Source of the DNA: Streptomyces sp. DH12
Lineage (GTDB): Bacteria > Actinomycetota > Actinomycetes > Streptomycetales > Streptomycetaceae
Direction: 5' to 3'
DNA: 64,000 nt
NCBI RefSeq assembly: GCF_020873895.1
Contig: NZ_JAHWGT010000004.1
Coordinates: forward strand, 215,673 to 279,672
The first letter of the stretch is position 1; every line of letters begins with the position of its first letter. The notes beneath the pieces were generated by a model that was not told where the DNA came from, made no database searches, and worked only from the letters and a program-made list of their open reading frames with translations. A program made the translations under genes and the position numbers. Shown piece after piece: positions 54,005 to 62,449 of this stretch.

Positions 54005-55230
54005 GGATGGACCTCCGGGGCGGTGAGCGGATCGCTGGTGGTGGGGGTACGGCGGTCGCCGTCGCTGACGCGGTCACGGCGCGCGGCCGCCTCGGGGAGG
54101 CGGAGCGTGAAGGTGGAGCCCTGTCCCTCGGTCGACCATACGGTGACCTCGCCGCCGTGCGACGCGGCCACGTGCTTGACGATGGCCAGGCCGAGACCGG
54201 TACCGCCGGTGGCGCGGGAGCGGGCGGGGTCGACGCGGTAGAAGCGCTCGAAGATGCGCTCCTTGTCCTTGTCGGGGATGCCGATGCCCTGGTCGGTGAC
54301 GGCTATCTCGATGAGGTCGCCGCCGGGTGCGGTGACCCGGCGGGCGGCTATGCCGACGCGGGTGTGGGCGGGGGAGTAGTTGACGGCGTTCTCGACGAGG
54401 TTGCCCAGGGCGGCGGCGAGCTGGCCGCGGTGGCCCCAGACGCGCAGGTCGGTGGTGCCGCCGGCGGCCATGGTGATGTTCTTGGTGGTGGCGGTGTGCC
54501 GGGAGCGGTCCACGGCCTCGGCGACCAGCTCGTCGACCCGTACCGATTCGGCGTCGTCCAGCGGGTGGTCGTTCTGCACCCGGGACAGGTCGATGAGCTC
54601 CTGCACGAGGTTGGTGAGGCGGGTCGCCTCGATCTGCATGCGGCCGGCGAAGCGGGTCACCGCCTCCGGGTCGTCGGCGGCGTCCATGACGGCCTCCGAG
54701 AGGAGCGACAGGGCACCGACGGGCGTCTTCAGCTCGTGGCTGACGTTGGCGACGAAGTCGCGCCGCACCGCCTCTATGCGGCGGGCCTCCGTCAGGTCCT
54801 CGACGAGCAGGAGCACCAGCCGCGAGCCGAGCGGCGCGACGCGCGCCGAGACCGCGAGGGCCTCGCCGCGGCCGGTGCCGCGCCGGGGGAGGTCCAGTTC
54901 CACCTGGCGTATCTCGCCGTCCCGGCGGGTGTCGCGCGCCATCTGCAACATGGCCTCGACCGCCAGCTTGCCGCCCCGGACGAGTCCGAGCGCGTACGCC
55001 GCCGAGCTGGCCTTCACCACGGAGTCGCTCTCGTCGAGGACCACGGCGGAGGACCGCAGCACGGACAGGACCGTGTCGACCCCGGGCGGCAGCACGGCGT
55101 CGGTGTGCAGGGAGGACCGGCTGGGCCTCGCCTGGTCGCGCTCGCTCCACCGGAACGCGAGCATGGCGATGACACCGGTGAGCAACCCGGCGATCGCTGC
55201 CGCTGCGGCGACCGCCGCGTTCACGTCCAT
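54001..55230 (-). CDS. phoR: phosphate sensor histidine kinase PhoR
   Basis: A 409-residue kinase with one N-terminal membrane helix (AAAIAGLLTGVIAMLAF), a short PAS-like region (about 40-150), the HisKA box FVANVSHELKTPVGALSLL, and HATPase_c boxes ALGNLVENAVNYSP, VTDQGIGIPDKD, GTGLGLAIVKHV. A TAACCT box lies 6 bases before the ATG, so the phoRP message is probably leaderless. A PHO box at 55304 lies about 75 bases upstream, consistent with autoregulation. Signals phosphate status to PhoP, tuned by PhoU. Confidence 0.95.
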   Translation of the reverse strand: MDVNAAVAAAAAIAGLLTGVIAMLAFRWSERDQARPSRSSLHTDAVLPPGVDTVLSVLRSSAVVLDESDSVVKASSAAYALGLVRGGKLAVEAMLQMARDTRRDGEIRQVELDLPRRGTGRGEALAVSARVAPLGSRLVLLLVEDLTEARRIEAVRRDFVANVSHELKTPVGALSLLSEAVMDAADDPEAVTRFAGRMQIEATRLTNLVQELIDLSRVQNDHPLDDAESVRVDELVAEAVDRSRHTATTKNITMAAGGTTDLRVWGHRGQLAAALGNLVENAVNYSPAHTRVGIAARRVTAPGGDLIEIAVTDQGIGIPDKDKERIFERFYRVDPARSRATGGTGLGLAIVKHVAASHGGEVTVWSTEGQGSTFTLRLPEAAARRDRVSDGDRRTPTTSDPLTAPEVHP

Positions 55231-55303
55231 GCATCCAGGTTAGGCATGGTCACGGGCCCTCTCCCAGCCGTCCGGGTGGCTGCTCGAACAGTCGTCGCTC
55301 AGA

Positions 55304-55336
55304 GTTCACCGAGGGGACGGTGCCGGTTCACTTGTG
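55304..55336. promoter_or_regulatory. PHO box between phoR and phoU
   Basis: GTTCACC (55304) and GTTCACT (55326) are 22 bases apart, that is two 11-base turns, with a poorer unit (GGACGGT) at 55315 between them. This is the 11-bp direct-repeat form of PhoP binding sites (consensus GTTCACC). Confidence 0.85.
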
Positions 55337-55426
55337 GTGGAGGCCCTCGACTTCTGGCCACCCGAGCGTGGGAGCGTGGGGTCCGAGCCCCACCCGGACC
55401 CCGAGCGTAGTGAGAGAGGGACATCC

Positions 55427-56110
55427 ATGCGGGACGCGTACCACGAGGAACTGGACTCGATCGGCGAGGGGCTGGTCGAGATGGCCCGGCTGGTCGGGTC
55501 GGCGATCGGGCGTGCCACGACGGCCATGCTCGACGCCGACCTGAAGCTGGCCGAGGCGGTCATCGCCGGCGACCAGAAGGTCGACGACCTGCAGCACGAC
55601 CTGGAGGCCCGCGCGATAGCACTGCTCGCCCGGCAGCAGCCCGTGGCGACGGACCTGCGGATCGTCGTGACGTCGCTGCGGATGAGCGCCGACCTGGAGC
55701 GCTCCGGCGACCTGGCGCAGCACGTGGCGAAGCTCGCGCGGCTGCGCTTCCCGGCCCGCGCGGTCCCGGGCGACCTGCACGCGACGATCCTGGAGATGGG
55801 CCAGCTCGCGCAGCGCCTCATGGCCAAGGCGGCGGAGGTGATCATCACGAAGGACGTCGACCTGGCGCTCCAGCTGGAGCAGGACGACGACGAGATGGAC
55901 CTGCTGCACCGCACGCTCTTCCAGCACCTGATGGACGACCGGTGGAAGCACGGCATCGAGACGGCCGTCGACGTGACGCTGCTGGGCCGGTACTACGAGC
56001 GGTTCGCCGACCACGCGGTGTCCGTGGCGAAGCGCGTGGTGTACCTGGTGACGGGCGAGCACGCCGACGAGCTCCAGCACCCGGCCGAGCCGCCGGTCGA
56101 GGGCGCCTGA
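55427..56110 (+). CDS. phoU: phosphate signalling protein PhoU
   Basis: A 227-residue six-helix protein with two PhoU repeats. MRDAYHEELDSIGEGLVEMARLVG is the start; the metal motifs ExxxD appear as DLERSGDLAQHV and RYYERFADHAVSVAKRV. It inhibits PhoR under phosphate sufficiency in concert with the Pst transporter. ATG 55427 is about 100 bases from the PHO box, so phoU is itself PhoP-regulated. Divergent from phoR. Confidence 0.96.
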   Translation: MRDAYHEELDSIGEGLVEMARLVGSAIGRATTAMLDADLKLAEAVIAGDQKVDDLQHDLEARAIALLARQQPVATDLRIVVTSLRMSADLERSGDLAQHVAKLARLRFPARAVPGDLHATILEMGQLAQRLMAKAAEVIITKDVDLALQLEQDDDEMDLLHRTLFQHLMDDRWKHGIETAVDVTLLGRYYERFADHAVSVAKRVVYLVTGEHADELQHPAEPPVEGA

Positions 56111-56149
56111 GCGACGGGGCGCCGGGGCGCCACGGCGTGCCGTCGGGGG

Positions 56150-56310
56150 CGAGGGCCTGGTGCTCCCGCCCCCGACCGCGTGGGCGGCCCCGCCCCCGTC
56201 GGCGTGGGCGGCCCCGCTCCCGTCCGCCTGGATGGTCCGGCCCCGTGGGCGTGGGTGGCCCGCCCCGTCGGCGTGGGTGGCGTACGGGGGCGCCAGGTGG
56301 TGCGGTGGGG
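56150..56310. repeat. degenerate ~24-bp repeats after phoU
   Basis: Variants of gtgggcggccccgcccccgtc recur about five times in the 305-base gap between phoU and the Cys-rich gene. Nothing else is evident there. Confidence 0.75.
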
Positions 56311-56415
56311 GCGCGGGCTCGGCCCGGCGCCTCCGTGCGCCGTTGATGCGCCCTCGCCGCGGGGCTTCCAATGGGTGACGAGGCGAACACACGCCCGCCG
56401 TTGAGGAGGAACCCC

Positions 56416-56565
56416 ATGGCCGATTCCCCCACGACCCAGCCCCAGCAGGACGCGCCGGACGAGGTGGTGAGCCTGCCCATGCTCGGCGCCTGCGGTTGCG
56501 GCTCCGGCTGCAGCTGCGGCTGCCAGTCGGGCGGACCCTGCTCGTGCAGTGGCAGCTGCGGCTAG
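56416..56565 (+). CDS. 49-residue Cys-rich protein
   Basis: A perfect GAGGAGG ribosome-binding site 7 bases before ATG 56416 supports this small gene. Residues 1-25 are polar (MADSPTTQPQQDAPDEVV), then the last 24 residues contain eight cysteines spaced as C-G-C-xxx-C-S-C-G-C ... C-S-C-xx-S-C, in a Gly/Ser background (ACGCGSGCSCGC, then PCSCSGSC). This looks like a small metal-binding (metallothionein-like) protein rather than a secreted disulfide peptide, as no signal sequence is present. The family name is unknown to me. It follows phoU and a hairpin follows it. Confidence 0.75.
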   Translation: MADSPTTQPQQDAPDEVVSLPMLGACGCGSGCSCGCQSGGPCSCSGSCG

Positions 56566-56587
56566 CCCGGCACCGCACCCGCACCAC

Positions 56588-56622
56588 GGGCCCCGCACCG
56601 GGAAGACCCCGGCGCGGGGCCC
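56588..56622 (+). terminator. terminator of the Cys-rich gene
   Basis: gggccccgc and gcggggccc pair (9 bp), with a second 5-bp stem inside, 23 bases after the stop codon. Confidence 0.8.
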
Positions 56623-56654
56623 TTGCGCGTGCGCCCGCCTCACTGACCACCGCG

Positions 56655-57401
56655 TCACCCGCCCCCGCGCCCGCCCCCGTCCTCGCCCCCGTCCCCGCTC
56701 TCCGCTCCTCCCGGCCCGCCCTTCCCGCGCCCGACGAGGTCCAGGATCTGCCCGGCCGTCCAGTGCCCCTCCGCGCCGGGCCGGGCCGCGAGGTACCCGG
56801 CGACCGTCCGGGGGTCCCAGGCGTCCCCGTCGAGCAGGCCGCGCGCCACGCACCGCAGGTACGCGGCGGACGGCGGGTTCGGCGGGACGGCGCCCGTCGC
56901 CCAGGGGGCCGTGAACGTCAGCAGCGGACGCCCCTCCAGCAGGCCGGCGCACACGAGCGTCTCGTACCGCCCGTCGCCCAGCACGGCCCGCCCGTCGCGG
57001 AGCACGCCCGCCAGGTCGAGATCCGGGCACTCCCCCGGCACGCGGTACATCTCCTGGGCCGCCAGGTCCGAGAACTGCCCGCGGGTGATCAGGTACGCCC
57101 GCGCCAGCACCGGCCCGCCCGGCGCGACCGGGTCGAGGAACGCCCGACCGCCACTCCACACGGGCGACTCGGTGGCGAAGTACACCGTCCCGGGCACCTC
57201 CACGGCCGCGGCGGCCCGCGGCTCCGCCCGGTCCCGGCACCCGGGGTACACCCGCCGCCCGCCCTCGGGCCGCCCGCCCCGCAGGTAGCAGCGCAGCCGC
57301 CCCGGGTCGGCGTTGGACCCGTAGGCGAGGTACCAGACGCCGTCGCCACCCGCGCCGACCCCGCCCGCCGGCAGTTGCGGAGCCCTCGCCACCACACCCA
57401 C
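56655..57401 (-). CDS. gamma-glutamylcyclotransferase-like (AIG2/GGCT) family protein
   Basis: A 248-residue protein whose core begins WYLAYGSNADPGRLRCYL, the YGSN motif of the AIG2/gamma-glutamylcyclotransferase fold, with a conserved acidic residue expected in the AYLITRGQFSDLAAQEMY region. Members act on gamma-glutamyl peptides or remain uncharacterised; homologues are often called histone deacetylase by error. The first about 20 residues and the Gly/Asp/Glu-rich C-terminal tail (SGDGGEDGGGRGGG) are variable. It is transcribed away from the LysR gene cluster downstream. Confidence 0.82.
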   Translation of the reverse strand: MGVVARAPQLPAGGVGAGGDGVWYLAYGSNADPGRLRCYLRGGRPEGGRRVYPGCRDRAEPRAAAAVEVPGTVYFATESPVWSGGRAFLDPVAPGGPVLARAYLITRGQFSDLAAQEMYRVPGECPDLDLAGVLRDGRAVLGDGRYETLVCAGLLEGRPLLTFTAPWATGAVPPNPPSAAYLRCVARGLLDGDAWDPRTVAGYLAARPGAEGHWTAGQILDLVGRGKGGPGGAESGDGGEDGGGRGGG

Positions 57402-57580
57402 ACCGCCATGCTGCCACCCGGCACCGGACCGGGCCCCCGGCTCGTACGGCCCGGGCGCGGGTACGCCCCCGCCGGCGCGGTCGTACGGAGGGCGGGGCTC
57501 ACGTCAGCGGGCCCGGCGCGCGGTCGTCAGCGGTGGCGTTCGGGGCGGCGCTCAGGGGCGGCGTCCAGGGACGGCGGCGC

Positions 57581-57661
57581 TCACGGGCGGCTTCCCGGGG
57601 CGGCGGCGCTCACGGGCGGCTTCCCGGGGCGGCGGCGCTCACGGGCGGCTTCCCGGGGCGG
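57581..57661. repeat. 29-bp tandem repeats at the LysR gene 3' end
   Basis: Copies of tcacgggcggcttcccgggg plus cggcggcgc start at 57581, 57610 and 57639 (the last partial). Each contains a stop codon for the minus strand, and since 29 is not a multiple of three the stops fall in all three frames. Confidence 0.95.
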
Positions 57662-58556
57662 CGCCGTCGATCCGGCGGGGGCCGAGCGCGCGGGCCGTGT
57701 CGACGAACGCTTCGACGTGGGGTGCCGCGGCGGAGTCCGGCAGTACCAGCGCCCACTCGGTGAGGGGCGCGTCGTCGATGGGCACGAGCGCCACCCCGGG
57801 GTAGCTGTAGTAGCGCGGGACGTGGCCGTTGAGGGGGCAGACGATGCGCCCCGCCGCGACCAGGGCGAGCACCTCGTGGAAGGTCCGCGCCCGCGGCCCG
57901 CGGTGGACCGGCCGTCCCCCGGGGGTGCGGTCGGGGCACATGGCCCGGAACCAGTCCGCGGGTACGTCCTCACCCGGGTCGAGGACCGTCCGGTCGGCCA
58001 GGTCCTCCAGCGACACGGAACTCCGCGCCGCCAGGGGCGAGTCCTCGGCGACGGCCAGGACCCGGCCCTCCGTCAGCACCACCGGGCCGCGGTGCAAGCG
58101 GCTCTCCGGCACGGGCAGCCACATCAGCTGCACGTCCACCTCACCGGTGCGGAGCTTCACGAACGGCTTGCTGAAGTGGAACTCCACGAACTCGACGCCG
58201 CACTCGGGGTACCGGGTGCCGTACGCCTCCACGAGCCCGGCCAGTTCGGACGGCAGGGCGCCCATCGCCCCCAGCCGTACCGTCCCGCAGCAGCCGCGCG
58301 CCGCCGCGGAGGCGCGGTCCACGGCCGCCCGTATCAGTCCGAAGCCCGGTTCCAGGTCGTCGCGCAGGCACTGCCCCAACCGCGTCAGCGCGACGGTCCG
58401 CGTGCTGCGGTCGAACAGGGCACCGCCCAGCCGGCGTTCCTGCTGCCGGATGGACTGGCTGACGCGCGCCTGGGACAGGTGGAGCCGTTCCGCCGTGCGA
58501 CCGAAGTGCAGTTCCTCGGCGAGGGTCAGGAAGATCTCGATGTCCCGCAGTTCCAT
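57639..58556 (-). CDS. LysR-family transcriptional regulator
   Basis: A 305-residue regulator. The N-terminal helix-turn-helix is MELRDIEIFLTLAEELHFGRTAERLHLSQARVSQSIRQQE; the effector-binding domain starts around residue 90 (VRLGAMGALPSELAGLVEAY). ATG 58556 is the only sensible start. The C-terminus (DGAAPGSRP) is set by a stop inside a 29-bp tandem repeat, so length may vary between strains. It diverges from a secreted protein gene at 58776, a likely target. Confidence 0.9.
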   Translation of the reverse strand: MELRDIEIFLTLAEELHFGRTAERLHLSQARVSQSIRQQERRLGGALFDRSTRTVALTRLGQCLRDDLEPGFGLIRAAVDRASAAARGCCGTVRLGAMGALPSELAGLVEAYGTRYPECGVEFVEFHFSKPFVKLRTGEVDVQLMWLPVPESRLHRGPVVLTEGRVLAVAEDSPLAARSSVSLEDLADRTVLDPGEDVPADWFRAMCPDRTPGGRPVHRGPRARTFHEVLALVAAGRIVCPLNGHVPRYYSYPGVALVPIDDAPLTEWALVLPDSAAAPHVEAFVDTARALGPRRIDGAAPGSRP

Positions 58557-58775
58557 GACACCCCCTGATTGATCATCACCGCTTATGAGTGCCGTGCGGA
58601 GATCGGCGTTGTTCGGTCGGCCAGCGTAGAGGAGGGTGAATGACGGCCCGGCGCCGCAGGGTGACGACTGCCCCGTCAACCGGCGTGGGCCGTTCACGGC
58701 ACGTCCGGTCACGGACGGTTCCGCGCCCTCGGGGCCCCCGGGGGCGCGGTGGGACGACAGAGGGGACACCACAAC

Positions 58776-59210
58776 ATGCGGTTCACGAAGGTCACGCTCA
58801 TGGGCGCGGTCGCCGGCCTGCTCGCCTTCACCGCCTCGCCGGCCGTCGCCGACGAGGTGAAGTGGAAGCCCGTGGACACCGACTCCACCTGGCACTGCTC
58901 GGACTACTACCACCACAAGGGCTCGAGGAACGTCTTCTTCAAGAGCTGCAACGTCGTCAACGCCTCGAACTACGCGCAGGCCGTCCTGGTCGTGCAGAAC
59001 AAGGCGAGCGTCACCATCAACATCGAGGGAGAGGTCACCACGAACTTCGGCGGCCACGTGGACTGCGCCCCCTCGCCGCTCGGGGCCGGCGCCACCCGAG
59101 GCTGCTACGGCCCCACCAAGTACGTGGGCCCGGCGGCCATCGTCGGCAGCAACGCCCGGCTGAACTTCAACGGCATCGACGAGTGGCTGGACGAAGCGAT
59201 GGAGCGGTAG
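58776..59210 (+). CDS. secreted hypothetical protein
   Basis: A 144-residue exported protein: MRFTKVTLMGAVAGLLAFTASPAVADE is a signal peptide, cleaved after AVA. The mature 117 residues are basic to neutral with four cysteines (WHCSDYYHHKG, FFKSCNVV, HVDCAPSP, RGCYGP) suggesting two disulfides, and aromatic strands AVLVVQNKASVTINIEGEVT. I recognise no family. ATG 58776 has GAGGGG upstream and an upstream ATG is unlikely. It is divergent from the LysR gene, 219 bases apart. Confidence 0.78.
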   Translation: MRFTKVTLMGAVAGLLAFTASPAVADEVKWKPVDTDSTWHCSDYYHHKGSRNVFFKSCNVVNASNYAQAVLVVQNKASVTINIEGEVTTNFGGHVDCAPSPLGAGATRGCYGPTKYVGPAAIVGSNARLNFNGIDEWLDEAMER

Positions 59211-59279
59211 GCCGGGACCGGCCGCCCCCTGCCCGCGCCCGCCGTACGCCCGCCCCGTGCGCGGTCCGCCGCGGCGAAA

Positions 59280-59316
59280 AGGCCCCCACCGGCGGCCGAA
59301 GCGCGGGCGGGGGCCT
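59280..59316 (-). terminator. gpmA terminator
   Basis: AGGCCCCC/GGGGGCCT with an inner stem lies 14 bases past the gpmA stop, and on the minus strand TTTT follows, giving a classical Rho-independent terminator. Confidence 0.88.
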
Positions 59317-59329
59317 CGTTCGCGGGCGG

Positions 59330-60091
59330 TTACTTCTTCTTGCCCTGGTTCTTCACGGCCTCGATCGCGGCTGCGGCGGCGGCCGGGTCGAGGTACGTGC
59401 CGCCCGGGGTGACCGGGTTGAAGTCGGCGTCCAGTTCGTACGCCAGCGGGATGCCCGTCGGGATGTTGAGGCCAGCGATGTCGGCGTCCGAGATGCCGTC
59501 CAGGTGCTTGACCAGGGCGCGCAGGCTGTTGCCGTGGGCGGCGACCAGGACCGTGCGGCCGGCCAGGAGGTCCGGGACGATGCCGTCGTACCAGTACGGC
59601 AGCATGCGCTCGACGACGTCCTTCAGGCACTCCGTGCGCGGGCGCAGCTCGCTCGGGATGGTGGCGTAGCGCGCGTCGCGGGCCTGCGAGAACTCGCTGT
59701 CGTCGGCGAGGACCGGCGGCGGGGTGTCGTACGAGCGGCGCCACAGCATGAACTGCTCCTCGCCGAACTCGGCGAGCGTCTGCGCCTTGTCCTTGCCCTG
59801 GAGGGCGCCGTAGTGGCGCTCGTTCAGCCGCCAGGAGCGGTGGACCGGGATCCAGTGGCGGTCGGCCGCCTCCAAGGCGAGCTGCGCGGTGCGGATCGCG
59901 CGCTTCTGCAGGGAGGTGTGCAGCACGTCGGGGAGCAGTCCGGCGTCCTTCAGCAGCTCACCGCCGCGGACCGCCTCCTTCTCGCCCTTCTCGGTGAGGT
60001 TGACGTCCACCCAGCCGGTGAACAGGTTCTTCGCGTTCCACTCGCTCTCGCCGTGGCGGAGGAGGATCAGCTTGTACGGTGCGTCGGCCAT
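59330..60091 (-). CDS. gpmA: 2,3-bisphosphoglycerate-dependent phosphoglycerate mutase
   Basis: A 253-residue glycolytic enzyme interconverting 3- and 2-phosphoglycerate. [19 protein letters not shown] contains the phospho-histidine RHG motif; [15 protein letters not shown] and [18 protein letters not shown] complete the active site. A TAATCT box 7 bases before ATG suggests a leaderless message. The C-terminal Lys tail (NQGKKK) is ordinary. Also a candidate phosphatase context for glucosyl-3-phosphoglycerate, but that is speculation. Confidence 0.97.
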   Translation of the reverse strand: MADAPYKLILLRHGESEWNAKNLFTGWVDVNLTEKGEKEAVRGGELLKDAGLLPDVLHTSLQKRAIRTAQLALEAADRHWIPVHRSWRLNERHYGALQGKDKAQTLAEFGEEQFMLWRRSYDTPPPVLADDSEFSQARDARYATIPSELRPRTECLKDVVERMLPYWYDGIVPDLLAGRTVLVAAHGNSLRALVKHLDGISDADIAGLNIPTGIPLAYELDADFNPVTPGGTYLDPAAAAAAIEAVKNQGKKK

Positions 60092-60208
60092 GCGTACGAG
60101 ATTAGTGGACGCTCCGACGCTTGACGGTCCGCGTCAATTGAGTGGCCGCGGGGGCGCGTGGACTCGTAAGTTCCGAGAAAGCAGACAGCCACTTACGGGG
60201 GAGCTCGC

Positions 60209-61726
60209 GTGTCCATCGTCCCGCTCATACGTTCAGCACGCGCCACCGTCTCGGGGCTCCCACCCGGGTTCTGGTGGCTGTGGCTGTCGACGCTGGTGAA
60301 CCGGACGGGCGCGTTCGTCCTGACGTTCCTCTCGCTCTTCCTCACCCAGGAACTGGGCTTCTCCGGCTGGTACGCGGGGCTCGTCGTCGCGCTGCACGGC
60401 CTCGGCGGCATCGTCGGCGCCCCGCTCGGCGGCATGCTGAGCGACCGGTGGGGGCGGCGGCCGACGATGGTGACGGGCCACCTGGCGGCCGCCGCGTGCG
60501 CCGCGGCCCTCGCCGTGGTGACCAGTGCGTGGGCGGTGGCCGCGGTGGTGCTGGCCATGGGCGTCGCGATGCAGTCGGTACGGCCCGCGATCGGCGCGAC
60601 CATCGCCGACCAGGTGCCCGAGCACGACAGGCGCCGTGCCTACGCGCTGAACTACTGGGCGCTGAACCTCGGCTTCGCCATCGCCGCGACCGGCGGCGGC
60701 GCGGCGCTGGTCTTCGGCTACCGGGCGCTGTTCGTCGCGGAGGCGGTCGCGGTGGTGCTGTGCGCGCTGATCGTCTTCATGCGGCTGCCTGAGACCCGCC
60801 CCGAGGCCCCGGTGGGCGAGGACGGCAAGCGCACGGCCGAGCCGCGCCTGACCACACTCGACGTGCTGCGGGACGGTCCGTTCCGGACTCTGGTGCTGCT
60901 GAGCCTGCTGGTGTGCACCGTCTTCAGCACCCCCTGGGTCGGCCTGCCGCTGACGATGACCGCGCAGGGGCTGGAGCCGAGCGCGTACGGCGTGGTCATC
61001 GCGGTGAACGGCGTGGTGATCGTCGGGTTCCAGCTGCTCGTCAACCGCGTCACCGACAAACGCTCGCCGGTCGCGCTGCTCGTCGTCTCCTCGCTGCTGT
61101 TCGCCGCCGGTACCGGCGCGACGGCGTTGGCGGGGTCGGCGGTGGCCTTCGCGGCGACGGTGGTCGTGTGGACGATCGGCGAGATGGTGTACATCCCGGT
61201 CAACGCCGCCGCGACGGCCCGCCTCGCCCCGGTGCACGCCCGGGGCCGGTACCAGGGCGTGATGGGCATGGCGTGGGGCGTGGGCGGGTTCGTGGCGCCG
61301 GTCCTGGCCGGCTGGATCGCGACCGGCCCGGGTCCGGCCGCGCTGTGGATCGGCTGCGCGGTCGTCGCACTGATCGCCGCCGTCGGCTACGGGACGCTGC
61401 TGCGGCGGGCGCTGGGCTCGGACGATCCGGAGCACGGCGTGGTGGCGGGGGGTACCGGGGTGGCTGGGCCTGGGGACGCGGTCGGGTCCGCGGGGGCGGC
61501 TGGGACCGCGGACGCGGTTGGGACCGTGGGGGCGACTGGGACCGTGGGAGCGGCTGGGACCGTGGGGGCTGTCGAGGCCGCCGGGGCTTCCGGGGCTGCC
61601 GCGCCTGGCGGGGCCGGTAGGCCGGGGGACGGGGCGCCGGGGGACGGCGGGCGGGCGGCTGACGCGGCCGCGGTGGTGCGCGTTCCGGCGCAGAAGACGG
61701 TGGTGGAGCGTACCGGCGCCGTGTGA
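60209..61726 (+). CDS. MFS drug-type exporter with Gly/Ala-repeat tail
   Basis: A 505-residue transporter of twelve helices; the conserved loop GGMLSDRWGRRPTMVTGHL is the MFS motif between helices 2 and 3, and EHDRRRAYALNYWALNLGFAIA is typical of the DHA1-type exporters. GTG 60209 has GGGGGAG upstream. The last about 100 residues are a low-complexity Gly/Ala/Val/Thr region (GTVGATGTVGAAGTVGAV) from imperfect gggaccgtgggggcg repeats, probably disordered in the cytoplasm. Substrate unknown. Confidence 0.9.
   Translation: MSIVPLIRSARATVSGLPPGFWWLWLSTLVNRTGAFVLTFLSLFLTQELGFSGWYAGLVVALHGLGGIVGAPLGGMLSDRWGRRPTMVTGHLAAAACAAALAVVTSAWAVAAVVLAMGVAMQSVRPAIGATIADQVPEHDRRRAYALNYWALNLGFAIAATGGGAALVFGYRALFVAEAVAVVLCALIVFMRLPETRPEAPVGEDGKRTAEPRLTTLDVLRDGPFRTLVLLSLLVCTVFSTPWVGLPLTMTAQGLEPSAYGVVIAVNGVVIVGFQLLVNRVTDKRSPVALLVVSSLLFAAGTGATALAGSAVAFAATVVVWTIGEMVYIPVNAAATARLAPVHARGRYQGVMGMAWGVGGFVAPVLAGWIATGPGPAALWIGCAVVALIAAVGYGTLLRRALGSDDPEHGVVAGGTGVAGPGDAVGSAGAAGTADAVGTVGATGTVGAAGTVGAVEAAGASGAAAPGGAGRPGDGAPGDGGRAADAAAVVRVPAQKTVVERTGAV
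61440..61620 (+). repeat. imperfect tandem repeats in the MFS gene tail
   Basis: Units of about 15-18 bases (gggaccgtgggggcggct and similar) repeat across this coding stretch and produce a Gly/Ala/Val/Thr-rich tail with no predicted fold. Confidence 0.85.
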
Positions 61727-61778
61727 GCGCGCGCGGTCGGCCGGTGAGGGTTCCGGGGGCGTACGGACACGGGGGTGC

Positions 61779-61812
61779 CGTACGCCCCCGGGCGTATGCC
61801 CGGGGGCGTACG
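61779..61812. terminator. bidirectional terminator between MFS and YbjN genes
   Basis: A 15-bp perfect stem (cgtacgcccccgggc) with a 4-base loop lies between the convergent genes. Confidence 0.9.
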
Positions 61813-61960
61813 CCCGGAGGTGTTCGCCCGGGGGTGTTCGCCCAGGGGCGTGTTCGCGTGGGCGGGCCCGACGGCGCGGACGCGGGCGCGGGGGTGGTGG
61901 CTCGGGCGCGCCGGGCGGGGGCCTGCGGGTGGTGGCGCGGGCGAGGGGCGGGGCCTGGGG

Positions 61961-62449
61961 TCAGTCGGACGGCTGGGTGAGGTGGCTGAAGGCGTCGAGG
62001 TTGCGGGTGGACTCGCCGCGCGAGACCCGCCACTCGTACTCCTTGCGGATCGCCGACGCGTAGCCCATCTCCAGCAGCGTGTTGAACGAGCCGTCCGCCG
62101 CCTCCAGGACCGAGCCCATGAGCCGGTCCAGCTCGTCGGGCGTGACCGCGGAGAGCGGCAGCTTGCCGGTGAGGTAGATGTCGCCGTGGCCGTCGACGGC
62201 GTAGCCGACGCCGTACAGCTTGAGGTTGCGCTCCAGCAGCCAGCGGTGGACGCCCGCCTCGTTCTCCTCCGGGTGGCGGATCACGAACGCGTTCAGCGAC
62301 AGCGAGTGGTTGCCGAGGCGCAGGGACAGCGTGGTGGACAGCTTGTTGGTGCCGGGCAGCGTGACGACGTACGAACCGGGCTCCGGTGACTCCCAGGCCA
62401 GGTCGGCGTCGCGCAGTGCGGACTCGATGATCTGCCGTGCGTCAGCCAT
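61961..62449 (-). CDS. YbjN-domain protein
   Basis: A 162-residue soluble protein of the YbjN/Tim44-like chaperone-fold family. [20 protein letters not shown] is the start; [28 protein letters not shown] and [31 protein letters not shown] are characteristic. In actinobacteria this gene commonly follows mshA, as here, with an 8-base overlap that implies coupled translation. The function is unknown; a regulatory or chaperone role has been suggested for enterobacterial YbjN. Confidence 0.92.
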   Translation of the reverse strand: MADARQIIESALRDADLAWESPEPGSYVVTLPGTNKLSTTLSLRLGNHSLSLNAFVIRHPEENEAGVHRWLLERNLKLYGVGYAVDGHGDIYLTGKLPLSAVTPDELDRLMGSVLEAADGSFNTLLEMGYASAIRKEYEWRVSRGESTRNLDAFSHLTQPSD

